Notes under the pieces: model-generated
What the model was told of the DNA's origin: nothing
The model's database searches: none
What the model saw: the letters and a program-made list of their open reading frames with translations, nothing else
Made by a program: the position numbers and the translations under genes
Assembly (NCBI RefSeq): GCF_007004725.1
Contig: NZ_ML660169.1
Span: 248,001-312,000 of the forward strand
Source of the DNA: Aliikangiella coralliicola
GTDB taxonomy: Bacteria > Pseudomonadota > Gammaproteobacteria > Enterobacterales > Kangiellaceae
Length of the DNA stretch: 64,000 nt
Reading direction: 5' to 3'
Part shown: positions 63,990 to 64,000 of the stretch, piece after piece
Numbering within the stretch: the first letter of the stretch is position 1
Layout of the letters: each line of letters opens with the position of its first letter

Positions 63990-64000
63990 ATCCCGAGAAA

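Noticed and set aside
1-64000. Prophage, integron, CRISPR or conjugative element
   Set aside because: No integrase, phage structural, cas or tra genes, and no array of regularly spaced repeats.

Overview
This window looks like the chromosome of an AT-leaning, probably marine gammaproteobacterium. Pointers are the prfB-lysS pair with the classic UGA frameshift signal, secA followed by mutT, many TonB receptors and periplasmic cytochromes, and frequent TTG starts. A member of Kangiellaceae or a related Oceanospirillales-type lineage is a guess from gene content only. I saw no rRNA, tRNA, CRISPR array, integrase or transposase.

Layout. 1-5 kb: the 3' part of a membrane-anchored ferredoxin/FAD oxidoreductase that is cut by the window edge, a small hypothetical gene, and a secreted alpha/beta hydrolase. 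5-14 kb: a 1979-residue Ser/Thr-kinase/ATPase/histidine-kinase/receiver hybrid and a secreted neutral ceramidase. 14-23.1 kb: a CDGSH-glutamate-synthase-like fusion, then housekeeping genes (lysS, frameshifted prfB, a lipoprotein, a GNAT enzyme, mutT, secA). 23.7-30.1 kb: a helical hypothetical protein, a ToxR/CadC-like membrane regulator followed by a small secreted peptide, a cysteine desulfurase, CheX, and a short conserved-looking protein.

30.2-38 kb: a self-contained export module made of a membrane-fusion adaptor, an ABC ATPase, two FtsX/MacB-type permeases, a sigma-54 response regulator and its histidine kinase. A -24/-12 promoter and an 8-bp perfect dyad sit upstream, so the regulatory circuit can be read directly from the DNA. 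38-47 kb: a DsbA-like thioredoxin, a membrane protein, a MocR regulator divergent from an EamA transporter, a GlxA-type AraC regulator, a large beta-ketoacyl synthase and a TlpA-like thioredoxin.

47-53 kb: the most unusual block. A diheme cytochrome c, a diheme peroxidase (MauG/CcpA-like) and a signal-anchored parallel beta-helix protein with its own C-terminal cytochrome c domain form a tight operon, followed by a TonB receptor. 53-58.5 kb: a molybdenum-hydroxylase locus (SufU-like scaffold, XdhC-like, MobA/MocA-like, 2Fe-2S subunit, Moco subunit with a Tat motif). 58.5-64 kb: a roughly 535-bp region bounded by about 80-bp inverted repeats, a second TonB receptor, a TetR regulator and a second EamA transporter.

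Non-coding structure: a shared palindrome (core GTACGAAAGTAC) lies at the promoters of the cytochrome/beta-helix operon and of the distant TonB receptor, with a half site before the TetR gene, suggesting one small regulon. There is a possible REP-like hairpin family, several short tandem duplications (15, 19 and 21 bp period), and several clear intrinsic terminators. All functional names come from motif reading without database searches.
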